A stretch of 64,000 nt of DNA from an uncultured bacterium (GTDB lineage: Bacteria > Actinomycetota > Coriobacteriia > Coriobacteriales > Atopobiaceae): assembly GCA_905214865.1 (NCBI GenBank), contig CAJMNO010000009.1, positions 1 to 64,000 of the forward strand, given 5' to 3'. Below, piece by piece: positions 35,214-43,336 of this stretch. Below the pieces are notes generated by a model. It had not been told where the DNA came from, did not search any database, and was given only the letters and a program-made list of their open reading frames with translations. The translations under genes and the position numbers were made by a program. Within the stretch, counting starts at the first letter, position 1. The number at the start of each line of letters is the position of its first letter.

Positions 35214-36138
35214 CGAAGAGACCGTTGACGGCGGCATCTCCGACGTCACGAAGCGCCTCCGCGCCGAGGACCACGTTGCGACGGGCGTACTCACCGCGAT
35301 CGTCGCCGCCATCCTCGTGGTGCTGGTGGCAATCATCGGGTACATCGTCGCGTCTGGTGCGAGCAAGGCCTTTGACCCGCACTTCCTGTCGGCAAAGCCC
35401 GAGCAGTTCAAGGCCGGCGGAGGCATTGGGCCGGAGCTGTTCAACTCGTTCTACCTGCTCGTGCTGACGCTGCTCATCTCGCTGCCCATCTCGCTTGGCG
35501 CGGCCATCTTCCTCACGCAGTACGCGCCGGAGGGGCCCGTCACCAACATCGCGAAGACGGCCATCGAGACCCTCTCGAGCCTGCCCTCCATCGTCGTCGG
35601 CCTGTTTGGCATGCTCGTCTTCGTCCTGGGTGCCGGCTGGGGCTTCAGCATCATCTCGGGCGCCCTCGCGCTCACGATGTTCAACATCCCCATCCTGGTC
35701 CGCGTGATCCAGCAGGCCCTGGAGGCCGTCCCCCGCGACCAGCGTGACGCCGCCCTCGCGCTCGGCCTCACCCGCTGGGAGGCCACCATCCACATCCTGG
35801 TGCCGGCTGCAATGCCCGCGATCGTGACCGGCGTGATCCTCTCGGCCGGACGCGTCTTCGGCGAGGCCGCAGCGCTGATCTACACCGCCGGCCAGAGCGC
35901 GCCCGCGCTCGACTTCACCAACTTCAACCTGGCGAGCCCGAGCTGCCCCTGGAACGTGTTCCGCCCGGCAGAGACCCTGGCCGTCCACATCTGGAAGATC
36001 AACTCCGAGGGCGTCGTCCCCGACCTCACCGCCGTGTCGGCAGGCACCGCCGCCGTCCTCATGATCTGCATCCTGCTGTTCAACGTCCTCGCCCGCATCG
36101 TCGGACGCGCCCTCGAGAGGAGGCTGACCGCAGAATGA
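35206..36138 (+). CDS. pstA: Phosphate ABC transporter permease PstA
   Basis: A 310-residue permease with six membrane helices. Landmarks are TLSSLPSIVVGLFGML and the coupling loop PRDQRDAALALGLTRWEAT. GRVFGEAAALIYTAG near residue 215 is typical of PstA. The ATG overlaps the end of pstC, and AAGGGGG lies upstream within pstC. The 3' end overlaps pstB by 4 nt, so the operon is tightly coupled. Confidence 0.93.
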   Translation: MASEETVDGGISDVTKRLRAEDHVATGVLTAIVAAILVVLVAIIGYIVASGASKAFDPHFLSAKPEQFKAGGGIGPELFNSFYLLVLTLLISLPISLGAAIFLTQYAPEGPVTNIAKTAIETLSSLPSIVVGLFGMLVFVLGAGWGFSIISGALALTMFNIPILVRVIQQALEAVPRDQRDAALALGLTRWEATIHILVPAAMPAIVTGVILSAGRVFGEAAALIYTAGQSAPALDFTNFNLASPSCPWNVFRPAETLAVHIWKINSEGVVPDLTAVSAGTAAVLMICILLFNVLARIVGRALERRLTAE

Positions 36139-36902
36139 CAAGCACGACTCCGCTCCTCGCCACCGAGGACGTGACCGTCTCGTACTCCGGCAAGGAGGCG
36201 CTCCACCCAACGTCCCTCTCGTTTGAGAAGGGAGGCGTCACCGCGCTCATCGGCCCCTCCGGCTGTGGCAAGTCCACGTTCCTGCGCTCCCTCAACCTCA
36301 TGAACCGCGAGATCCCGGGATGCCGCATCGGCGGGTCGATCCTGTACCACGGCAAGGACGTGAACACCCGCGGCGTGGACACCTACCAGCTGCGCAAGCA
36401 GATCGGCATGGTCTTTCAGCAGCCCAACCCCTTCAGGAAGTCGATTCGCGAGAACATCGCGTTCGCGCCCAAGAGGCACGGCCTCTCCGGCAAGGCGAAC
36501 ATCGACGCCCTGGTGGAGGAGAGCCTTCGCGCCGCGGCCCTGTGGGACGAGGTCAAGGACAAGCTCGACCAGTCCGCCTACGCCCTCTCCGGCGGCCAGC
36601 AGCAGCGCCTCTGCATCGCCAGGACGCTCGCCATGCACCCCGACGTGGTGCTGATGGACGAGCCCTGCTCCGCCCTTGATCCCATCGCGACCTACTCCAT
36701 CGAGGAGACGATTCGCGACATGGCCAAGAGGGGCATCTGCGTGGTCATCGTCACGCACAACATGGAGCAGGCGGCCCGCGTGAGCGACAGGACGGCCTTC
36801 TTCCTCCTGGGCGACATGGTCGAGTTTGGGCCCACCCCCGAGCTCTTCTCCCGCCCCAAGGACAAGCGTCTGGACGACTACCTCACGGGGAGGTTTGGAT
36901 AA
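36135..36902 (+). CDS. pstB: Phosphate ABC transporter ATPase PstB, first copy
   Basis: A 255-residue ATPase. Walker A is GPSGCGKSTF, Q-loop VFQQPNPF, signature LSGGQQQRLCIARTLA, Walker B VVLMDEPCSALDP and H-loop VTHNMEQAARVSD. The length and the conserved RKSIRENIAF region match PstB. It energises phosphate import through PstCA. The start overlaps pstA (ATGA). A second, different pstB follows immediately. Confidence 0.93.
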   Translation: MTSTTPLLATEDVTVSYSGKEALHPTSLSFEKGGVTALIGPSGCGKSTFLRSLNLMNREIPGCRIGGSILYHGKDVNTRGVDTYQLRKQIGMVFQQPNPFRKSIRENIAFAPKRHGLSGKANIDALVEESLRAAALWDEVKDKLDQSAYALSGGQQQRLCIARTLAMHPDVVLMDEPCSALDPIATYSIEETIRDMAKRGICVVIVTHNMEQAARVSDRTAFFLLGDMVEFGPTPELFSRPKDKRLDDYLTGRFG

Positions 36903-37654
36903 TGGCACTACCCATGAGCGTGGAGCACCTGAACCTCCACTACGGCAGCTTCCACGCGCTCAAGGACGTCTCGCTTCAGATACCCGCGGGACAGGTCACG
37001 GCCTTCATCGGGCCGTCCGGGTGCGGCAAGTCGACGCTCCTGCGCTGCCTCAACCGCATGAACGACCGCATCGCCGACTGCAAGGTCGACGGCAAGGTCC
37101 TACTGGGGGAGACGGACGTCTATCAAGACGTGGACGTCTACACGCTCAGGCGTCACGTGGGAATGGTGTTCCAGAAACCCAACCCGTTCCCCATCTCGAT
37201 CTTTGACAACGTGACCTACGGTCTGAGGATGGCGGGTCGTCCCAAGCGCTCCGAGCTCGAGGAGGTCGTGGAGAGGACCCTCACCGAGGTCGGCCTCTGG
37301 AACGAGGTCAAGGACAAGCTCGACCACTCGGGCCTGTCCCTCTCCGGCGGCCAGGCGCAGCGCCTCTGCATCGCCCGCGCCCTCGCCGTCGACCCCGACG
37401 TGCTCCTCATGGACGAGCCCACGAGCGCCCTTGACCCCATCTCCACGGGTCTCGTGGAGGAGCTCGCGACCCAGATCGCCGAGCGGCACACCGTTGTCAT
37501 CGTCACGCACAACATGCAGCAGGCTACGCGCATCTCGACCACCTGCGCGTTCTTCTACCTGGGCGAGCTGGTGGAGGTTGCCCCGACGGCGCAGCTCTTC
37601 TCCGACCCCAAGGACAAGCGCACTGAGGACTACCTCACGGGAAGGTTTGGATAA
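36902..37654 (+). CDS. pstB: Phosphate ABC transporter ATPase PstB, second copy
   Basis: A 250-residue ATPase with the complete motif set: GPSGCGKSTLL, VFQKPNPFPISIFDNVTYGL, LSGGQAQRLCIARALA, VLLMDEPTSALDP and VTHNMQQATRIS. It fits the PstB consensus more closely than the first copy (for example KPNPFP and the TSALDP Walker B). Its ATG overlaps the TAA of the preceding gene by one base, and its end overlaps phoU. Two ATPases with one PstCA pair suggest a heterodimer or alternative partners. Confidence 0.93.
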   Translation: MALPMSVEHLNLHYGSFHALKDVSLQIPAGQVTAFIGPSGCGKSTLLRCLNRMNDRIADCKVDGKVLLGETDVYQDVDVYTLRRHVGMVFQKPNPFPISIFDNVTYGLRMAGRPKRSELEEVVERTLTEVGLWNEVKDKLDHSGLSLSGGQAQRLCIARALAVDPDVLLMDEPTSALDPISTGLVEELATQIAERHTVVIVTHNMQQATRISTTCAFFYLGELVEVAPTAQLFSDPKDKRTEDYLTGRFG

Positions 37655-38325
37655 TGATCACCAGAAGCTCTTACACCAAGCAGCTCGAGCAGCTGGACGG
37701 CCACGTCAAGGCAATCTCGCAGGCCGTCGTGGAGGACGTCCGGGCCACGGGCAGGGCGCTCGCCGAGGAGGACGAGGCGGCTGCGAGCGAGGTCATCGAC
37801 GGCCACGACGTCGCCATTCGCCTGGAGCGCTCCGTGGAGGACTCCTGCATGGGCCTCATGCTCCTGCAGCAGCCCCTCGCACGCGACCTGCGCCTGGTCA
37901 CCGCCGCGTTCCGCGCCATCACGGACCTCTCGCGCATCGAGCAGATGGCCTACGAGACGGCGCTGCTGGCGCGCGAGATGGACATCCGCAAGGCCCACCC
38001 CCTCGCCAACGACCTGCTCCTGATGTCCAACCGCGCCGCCGCCATGGTCGAGGCCGCGATGGACTCGTTCGAGACGGGCGACGTGGCGAAGGCCGAGGAC
38101 GTCTTCCCCATGGACGACTCGCTCGACGACCTGTACGAGCGCATCCGCAAGGAGGTCGTGGACGTGCTGAAGAGCGACTCCGACGCCGCCTCCGAGGCGC
38201 CCGAGGTCCTCACCATCGCCAAGTACTACGAGCGCATGGGGGACCACGCGCAGAGCCTGGCGGATTGGGCTATCTTTAGGGCTACCGGCACCTATCGCGG
38301 CCATGCCATGGGGGACAAGGAGTAG
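37654..38325 (+). CDS. phoU: PhoU phosphate signalling protein
   Basis: A 223-residue all-helical protein with two three-helix PhoU repeats. Each carries an E/DxxxD-type metal-binding cluster, seen in ITDLSRIEQMAYETALLAREM (first repeat, split around residues 88-108) and AKYYERMGDHAQSLADWAIF near the C-terminus. PhoU links PstB activity to the PhoR kinase, keeping the pho regulon off when phosphate is plentiful. It begins one base before the pstB stop and is followed 2 nt later by the response regulator. Confidence 0.92.
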   Translation: MITRSSYTKQLEQLDGHVKAISQAVVEDVRATGRALAEEDEAAASEVIDGHDVAIRLERSVEDSCMGLMLLQQPLARDLRLVTAAFRAITDLSRIEQMAYETALLAREMDIRKAHPLANDLLLMSNRAAAMVEAAMDSFETGDVAKAEDVFPMDDSLDDLYERIRKEVVDVLKSDSDAASEAPEVLTIAKYYERMGDHAQSLADWAIFRATGTYRGHAMGDKE

Positions 38326-38327
38326 CC

Positions 38328-39005
38328 TTGGTCTACTACGTCGAGGACGACACGAACATCCGGGAGCTCACGGTCTATGCGCTGTCGCAGGCGGGGATCG
38401 AGGCCGTTGGCTTTGCGAACGACGTCGAGTTCAGGGCGGCGTGCGCGGAGAGGGTGCCCGACGCCGTGCTCCTCGACATCATGCTTCCCGACACCGATGG
38501 CATCGCCATTCTCCGCCGCATCCGTCGCACGCCCGGCCTGTCCCGGGTACCGGTGATGATGCTTACCGCGAAGGACGGGGAGCTTGACACCGTCCGCGCC
38601 CTCGACGCGGGGGCGGACGACTACCTCTCCAAGCCCTTCGGCATGATGGAGATGGTGAGCCGCGTGCGAGCCCTCCTCAGGAGGACTGCCCGACAGTCGG
38701 AGGACGTCGAGCAGGACCTCCTGAGCGTGGGGCCGCTCAAGCTGTGGCCCTCGCGTCGCGAGGTCACCCTGGACGGGCGCGAGCTCAAGCTGACCATGCG
38801 CGAGTTCGACCTGCTCCAGTTCCTCATGCGCTCCCCCGGCGATGTGTTCTCGCGAGAGGTGCTCCTCCAGCGCGTGTGGGGATGGGACTTCGACGGCGGC
38901 TCGCGCACCGTGGACGTGCACGTGCAGCAGATCCGCTCCAAGCTCGGGGACCACGCCAACCTCATCGAGACGGTGAGGGGCGTCGGATACCGGCTCAAGG
39001 GCTAG
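38328..39005 (+). CDS. OmpR/PhoB-family response regulator
   Basis: A 225-residue regulator with an N-terminal receiver domain (acid pocket VEDD, phosphoacceptor Asp in LLDIMLPDTDG, Lys in LSKPFG) and a C-terminal winged helix (about 130-225), ending GDHANLIETVRGVGYRLKG. The start is TTG with AAGGAG upstream. Its position after phoU and before a histidine kinase makes it the likely PhoB/PhoP of this organism. Confidence 0.9.
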   Translation: MVYYVEDDTNIRELTVYALSQAGIEAVGFANDVEFRAACAERVPDAVLLDIMLPDTDGIAILRRIRRTPGLSRVPVMMLTAKDGELDTVRALDAGADDYLSKPFGMMEMVSRVRALLRRTARQSEDVEQDLLSVGPLKLWPSRREVTLDGRELKLTMREFDLLQFLMRSPGDVFSREVLLQRVWGWDFDGGSRTVDVHVQQIRSKLGDHANLIETVRGVGYRLKG

Positions 39006-39014
39006 GCGGCGCGC

Positions 39015-40418
39015 GTGGGGCTCAAACCCAACAAGAAGGCGGAGCCGCGCTCGCTCCGCAGGAGCGTCTTCGCCGCCCTCGTCGCCACGGCGGTGGGGGC
39101 GGCGGTCGTCGCTACGCTCTCCTCCGCCTTCATCTTCCAGCAGTCGCTCCTCTCCGAGGCCCACGAGGAGCTACGAACCGAGTGCGCCGCCGTTGCCAAG
39201 CGACTCTCCAACGGGTCCAACGAGGTTGAGGTGCTCTCGTCCCTCGACCTCAACGGGGTCCGTGCAACCCTCATAGGCGGGGACGGCACCGTTCTGTACG
39301 ACAACCAGTACCCTGCGTCGAGCCTGCCCAACCACGGGGGCAGGGAGGAGGTCGTGGAGGCGCGCAGCAAGGGCGAGGCAGAGACCGAGCGCAAGAGCAC
39401 CACCTCGGGGTATGTGAGCATCTACTGCGCAAAGCTGCTGGACGGCGGCAACGTGCTCAGGCTCTCGGAGGACCGGGCGAGCGTGACGAGCATCCTCGCA
39501 AGGGACTTCGTGCCGCTCGTTGCCGTCATCGTGGTGCTGATCGTTGCCAGTTGGTTCGTGTCCACGTGCCTCTCGCGTGTCATCGTGCGGCCCATCGTCG
39601 CCATCGACCCGTCAGGCGCCGATGCCGCAGGAGGCGCGCCCTATCGCGAGTTGGAGCCTCTCACCAAGCGGCTGTGCGAGCAACAGGGCGAGCTCAGGGA
39701 CCAGATGGAGAAGATCCGCGACACCGCAGACATGCGCACGGAGTTCACGGCGAACGTGACGCACGAGCTCAAGACGCCCATCGCCTCGATCAGCGGCGCG
39801 GCGGAGCTCATCCGCGACGGCATCGCGCGCCCGGAGGACGTCCCCGACTTTGCGGGGAGGATCTACTCGGATGCCCAGCGCCTCTCCAGCCTCGTGAGCG
39901 ACATCCTCACCCTGAGCAAGCTCGACGAGTCGGAGCGCTCTGCCGACGACGCGCTGTTTGGCACGGCCGAGATGGTCGACCTCTACGATGTTGCGCGCTC
40001 CGTCGTGGCGCGCATGGAGCCGCGGGCGAGGGAGGCTGGTCTGCAGATTCGCCTGGACGGCGTGTCGTCGCTCGTTCGCGGCTACCCGCGCCTCCTCGAC
40101 GAGCTGGTGAGCAATCTCTGCGAGAACGCCATCCGCTACAACAAGCCCAACGGCAAGGTCTTGGTCTTCGTGTACCCGCGCGATGGAAAACCCTCCGTGC
40201 GGGTCTCCGACACCGGCGTGGGGATTCCCGAGGAGGCCCAGTCCAAGGTGTTCGAGCGCTTCTATCGCGTGGACAAGTCGCGGTCCCGTGCCGGTGGCGG
40301 CACGGGCCTCGGCCTCGCTATCGTGAAGCACGCGGCGCTTCTCCACCATGCGACGATCTCCCTCAACAGTCAGGTGGGGGAGGGGACCACCTTCGAGGTG
40401 ACGTTCCCCGCGCAGTAG
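39015..40418 (+). CDS. Sensor histidine kinase (PhoR-like)
   Basis: A 467-residue membrane kinase. Transmembrane helices lie at about 20-42 and 158-180, flanking an extracellular region of about 110 residues. The dimerisation domain has the phospho-His in NVTHELKTPIASISGAAEL (about residue 252). The ATPase domain has the N-box NLCENAIRYN, G1 DTGVGIPEE, F-box FERFYRVD and G2 GTGLGLAIVKH. The start is GTG, with a weak ribosome site, 9 nt after the regulator gene. It probably senses phosphate status through PhoU and PstB; this is inferred from context. Confidence 0.9.
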   Translation: MGLKPNKKAEPRSLRRSVFAALVATAVGAAVVATLSSAFIFQQSLLSEAHEELRTECAAVAKRLSNGSNEVEVLSSLDLNGVRATLIGGDGTVLYDNQYPASSLPNHGGREEVVEARSKGEAETERKSTTSGYVSIYCAKLLDGGNVLRLSEDRASVTSILARDFVPLVAVIVVLIVASWFVSTCLSRVIVRPIVAIDPSGADAAGGAPYRELEPLTKRLCEQQGELRDQMEKIRDTADMRTEFTANVTHELKTPIASISGAAELIRDGIARPEDVPDFAGRIYSDAQRLSSLVSDILTLSKLDESERSADDALFGTAEMVDLYDVARSVVARMEPRAREAGLQIRLDGVSSLVRGYPRLLDELVSNLCENAIRYNKPNGKVLVFVYPRDGKPSVRVSDTGVGIPEEAQSKVFERFYRVDKSRSRAGGGTGLGLAIVKHAALLHHATISLNSQVGEGTTFEVTFPAQ

Positions 40419-40431
40419 GGGCTGCTGCCGT

Positions 40432-40479
40432 GACGCAAGCCGTGACCCCGACGGCATGCCCCATGCTGCGTCGTTTTTC
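40432..40479 (+). terminator. Terminator of the pst-pho operon
   Basis: GACGCA (40432-40437) pairs with TGCGTC (40467-40472), and GCCGT pairs with ACGGC inside. GTTTTTCG follows directly. It lies 14 nt after the kinase stop. Confidence 0.5.
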
Positions 40480-40552
40480 GTGCCTCTCCCATGGCATCGC
40501 CCTCTGTAGGCTATATTTTTGACGGAAGGTAGAAACTGGGGAAGAGGTTGCG

Positions 40553-41029
40553 TTGGCGAGGGGCATCAAAGGGAAGATTAGCAGGCGGTTCATACTGTTC
40601 ACCTGCTCCTCGCTGGTGAGCACCCTGCTCGACCAGGTTATCGCTTGGACGCTGTTCGACGTGCTGCGCAAGCCGTTCGCGAACAGTGACTACGCGCGCA
40701 TCCTCGTCTCTTCGGTCATCGCCCGCGTATGCTCCGTCGCGCTGAACTATGCCATCAACTCGCGCCTGGTCTTCCAGGACCGGCAGTCGGGCGCCTCCGA
40801 GGGCGAGATCGAGCAGGAGGAGAGCGAGGGCGGCATCCCCACCAAGAGGAGCCTGCCCAGGTTCATCGCGACCGCGGCACTGGTCCTGTTCCTCTCCAGC
40901 CTGGGGGTGTTCTTCCTCCATACCGAGTTCGGCGTGCACGAGGGCATCGCCAAGATCTGCTGCGACCTCGCGCTGTTCTTCCTCAACTACGCACTGCAGC
41001 GCGTGTGGGTCTTCGCCGACGGCAGATAG
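40553..41029 (+). CDS. GtrA family membrane protein
   Basis: A 158-residue protein with four hydrophobic segments (about 10-30, 44-65, 100-118, 124-145). The N-terminus RRFILFTCSSLVSTLLDQV and the motif VALNYAINSRLVF after the second helix are hallmarks of GtrA/DPMS3. These small proteins help lipid-linked sugars or teichoic acid precursors cross the membrane. A charged loop (about 75-100) separates helices two and three. The start is TTG with GGGAAGAGG upstream. It may act with the GT2 and DUF2142 proteins at 0.6-4.9 kb; inference only. Confidence 0.85.
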   Translation: MARGIKGKISRRFILFTCSSLVSTLLDQVIAWTLFDVLRKPFANSDYARILVSSVIARVCSVALNYAINSRLVFQDRQSGASEGEIEQEESEGGIPTKRSLPRFIATAALVLFLSSLGVFFLHTEFGVHEGIAKICCDLALFFLNYALQRVWVFADGR

Positions 41030-41484
41030 GCGGGGGCCGCGGGCGTTCGGCGGCGTTTGGAAGCCGACCATTTCGTGCGCAGGGTCCCCCATGGCAGGGG
41101 AGAGGAACGTTGCCACCAACGTGCTTGCCGCTGAGACGTGACCCCTGGCTCGGCCCCCCTTGCGCTCTGGCCAAACGGGCAGGGAGTGGGCAGCCTGCCC
41201 CCTCCCTCTGGCGTGGAGTACCCCAGCGTCGAAAGTCGATCTTCCGTCTCCTCGGGGGGCCAGGCCCATGGGGTGTCGGTCCCGATGGGGTGTCGATGGC
41301 AAAGAAGGGGAGAGGGACGTCTCGTCGACCCCGCGTGCGTGCCCGCTGGTGCGCTACCCCACGTAGGCCCGTTGGCGGCAAGCGGGTCGCGTGAGCACGT
41401 TTCGGGAGGGCTGTCGGCGGAGTCTTGAGACCCGCGGTATCTGCGCAGGTAAAAGGCTCATAGGTAAACGGTCGGCTTCGTCCC
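41030..41484. other. Noncoding stretch before the second hairpin tract
   Basis: No gene is supported. GGGGAGAGG occurs at 41097-41105 and 41307-41316, the latter after TGGCAAAGAA, resembling 16863-16879 in the first tract. A G/C-rich inverted stretch near 41150-41210 may end transcription of the GtrA gene. Confidence 0.4.
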
Positions 41485-41821
41485 TGACGCAAACGACCCG
41501 TGCGTGCACTCACGCGATCGGTTTTCCGTCAAAGGACGATGTTTGATGCTTCAGATGTCGGGCGTCCGAGGGGGAAGGGCCACCGATGGCAGCGAACGCC
41601 CGATGTGAGTGCCTCCCTGCGGGAGGGAAGGGAGTGCGGACCAATCCCACCTGGCATTTCCCCAGGTAGGGGATCGTGCGAGGAAGCCGGCTCCCGACCC
41701 ATGGCAGGAGGCTCCCGGTGTGTGCACACACATCGGGAGTCTGCTGCCATCTGGGAGGGGAATGGGGGTCTAATGGCAGGAGACTCCCGATATGCGCACT
41801 CACATCGGGAGTCCCCTGCCA
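41485..41821 (+). repeat. Hairpin array B-II
   Basis: Palindromes lie at 41485-41531 (TGACG...CGTCA feet, mixed core GTGCACTCAC), 41587 onward (TGGCAG foot and CCCGATGTGAG arm, 3' half lost), 41702-41749 and 41774-41821 (both 48 nt, TGGCAG...CTGCCA). Start distances are 102, 115 and 72 nt. GCATTTCCCCAG at 41654-41665 is identical to the motif in quartet A-I and lies 67 nt from a hairpin start, inside a small stem ACCTGG/CCAGGT. The 24-nt spacer before the last hairpin begins TCTG and ends TAA, like the equivalent spacer of A-II (TCTG...CAA). The core of 41702-41749, GTGTGCACACAC, is intermediate between the two hairpin types. Confidence 0.7.
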
Positions 41822-42030
41822 GCCGGGCTGCCAAAGAAGAGTCCGGCCGCGCCTCGCGCCACCCCCGGGCTGAAAGGTGCTCGGGGAAGGGGGCGAGGGT
41901 CACCGACCGCGCGGGGAGGGGCCGCCCGGGCGGGAGGGAACCCCCTCCGTCCCCAGGCCGCCGATTCCCCCGCGCGAGTGGCGCGGCTCGCGGCGCGGGG
42001 GCGGGATGCGGGCGGGACCCCGGGGCGCCC
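41822..42030. other. Extremely GC-rich noncoding tract
   Basis: Nearly all G and C, far above the neighbouring genes. It contains a perfect 9-bp stem, CCCCCGCGC (41967-41975) with GCGCGGGGG (41993-42001). It sits where further hairpins of the array would be expected and may hold diverged copies. No coding pattern is credible. Confidence 0.5.
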
Positions 42031-42431
42031 GCCGGGAGCCCCGCCCCCTGCGCGCGCCCGCCGCGTGGCTTCCGGCATGGGCCTCGCGCGCCGGCGCGTC
42101 CGCCCCGTTGGCAGGGCGTGGGAGCTCCCGCGCCGACGGAAAGCGCATCCCGCGCGTACGCGTGGGGCGAGTTTTCCGGCACCCGGGAGCTGGGGGCGGG
42201 GATCGATTGCCAGAAAGTCCACCGCGCGTGTACGCGCGGGATGAGGCTTCTGACGCGGGACCGTCCCGCGGTGGCGTTCCCCTGTTGAGGGACGTCGATG
42301 CCCCAACAGTGCACGAGCGAAGGAGCGTCCGGGGGAAATGGCCAGCCGTTCGAAAGTGGGAGATGGCAGCCTTACGTGCTCGGGGGGCCGACGGAGGTGG
42401 GGTGCCGCACTCCATTCTCAGACTTTTGATC
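42031..42431 (+). repeat. Hairpin array B-I'' (GC-shifted, partly degraded quartet)
   Basis: Hairpins at 42031-42076 (GCCGGGAGCC with GGCTTCCGGC), 42134-42180 (CGGAAA with TTTCCG, core CGCGCGTACGCG) and 42208-42254 (CAGAAAG foot, core CGCGTGTACGCG). Start distances are 103 and 74 nt. GCGTCCGCCCCGTTGG (42096-42111) and GGCGTTCCCCTGTTGAGG (42273-42290) occupy the fixed spacer-motif position after the first and third hairpins. No well-formed fourth hairpin is visible near 42311. The tail GCCGTTCGAAAG (42345-42356) is identical to one after quartet A-II, and CTCCATTCTCAGACTTT (42410-42426) is nearly so. Confidence 0.65.
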
Positions 42432-42490
42432 TCCCATCCTGAGCGGAGTGGCTTGGTGGTATGAGGCGCTCGGACGCTGATGGGGACTTG

Positions 42491-42815
42491 GCGGGAAAAA
42501 TCTCGTTCCGTGTGTACACATACGATGAGCTTTCCGACAGGCGAGTCATTCGGCAGGTCGTTTTCCCAGTTGGAGGCTGGTAAAGTATCTGATGTTGTCC
42601 CAAACTCGCTACCGTGTGTACACACACGATGGAGTTTCTGGCAGTTGGGCTCTGGATGCGGGTTCGATTGTCGAAGAGTCCATCCCGCGTGTACACGTGC
42701 CATGAGGTTTCTGACGCGTGGGCACCCCGTCGGAGCGTTTCTCCTGATGGTGGGACCTCGTTACGCCATTGATGTCAATAACCTCGTCCCATGTGTACAC
42801 ACGGGGCGGGGTTTC
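42491..42815 (+). repeat. Hairpin quartet B-I'
   Basis: Four palindromes at about 42491-42538, 42596-42643, 42668-42716 and 42771-42815, with start distances of 105, 72 and 103 nt, matching quartet A-I (105, 71, 102). Cores are CCGTGTGTACACAT, CCGTGTGTACACACA, CCCGCGTGTACACGTG and CCCATGTGTACACACGG, each followed by an ATGAG-like stretch. Spacer motifs CGTTTTCCCAG (ending 42569, same offset as in A-I) and GCGTTTCTCCTGATGG (42735-42750, offset 67) are conserved. Confidence 0.72.
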
Positions 42816-42898
42816 TGGCGTGCCCATTTCTCGGCGGGTTGCCAAACGCGGAAGTACGGGCGCTGGGAGTGATGGTCTCCAGGGTAACCTTCGCGAGT

Positions 42899-42951
42899 GG
42901 TCAGCCCTCGGCGTCAGAGAGGGGCTGACCTCCCCACCGCCTGTGGTGGGG
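42899..42951. other. Two adjacent strong hairpins
   Basis: GGTCAGCCC (42899-42907) pairs perfectly with GGGCTGACC (42922-42930), and CCCCACC (42932-42938) with GGTGGGG (42945-42951). They follow the last array hairpin. They could be terminator-like or regulatory; the first is not of the array type. From 42952 to 43336 I see nothing beyond the leader of the next gene. Confidence 0.45.
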
Positions 42952-43336
42952 TGTGATGGCGGGCCCTTCCGATTCTCTCGATACGGTCTCCCTCTTCCGT
43001 GAGGTCTTCTGCGGATGCTTTCCAGCCGGATGTGCCGATGGCTTCCGTGCCAGCACGGAGTAAGGGCCAACATTGGTTGCAGAGAGAAGGGCCATGCAAC
43101 GGCGGGCGGGCTTCCTTTGCGGGGTCGATTCGACTGCGGAGGCGTTCTCGACTTTCTCTTTGACCAATGATCACCCTTGCTGCTTGCGGGTACTAGCAGG
43201 TTTTCTTCCAGAACGCAGGGGGCCGCGTTTCAAGCCGACGGCAAGAGCTCCAATTGCCGAAAGTTGGAGCCCAACCAACCAGGTGGGAACTACCATTTTG
43301 CTGAAGATATCCCAAGACCAAGGGAAGAGACCCACC

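Noticed and set aside
42661..42690. tRNA-like GGTTCGA string
   Set aside because: No cloverleaf or acceptor stem can be drawn; the string belongs to the spacer and foot of a hairpin module. No tRNA gene was found in the window.
41500..42703. Long open frames in the second hairpin tract on both strands
   Set aside because: They arise from very high GC content and the repeats; residue composition is Arg/Ala/Pro/Gly-rich and the frames are not conserved between the repeat copies.
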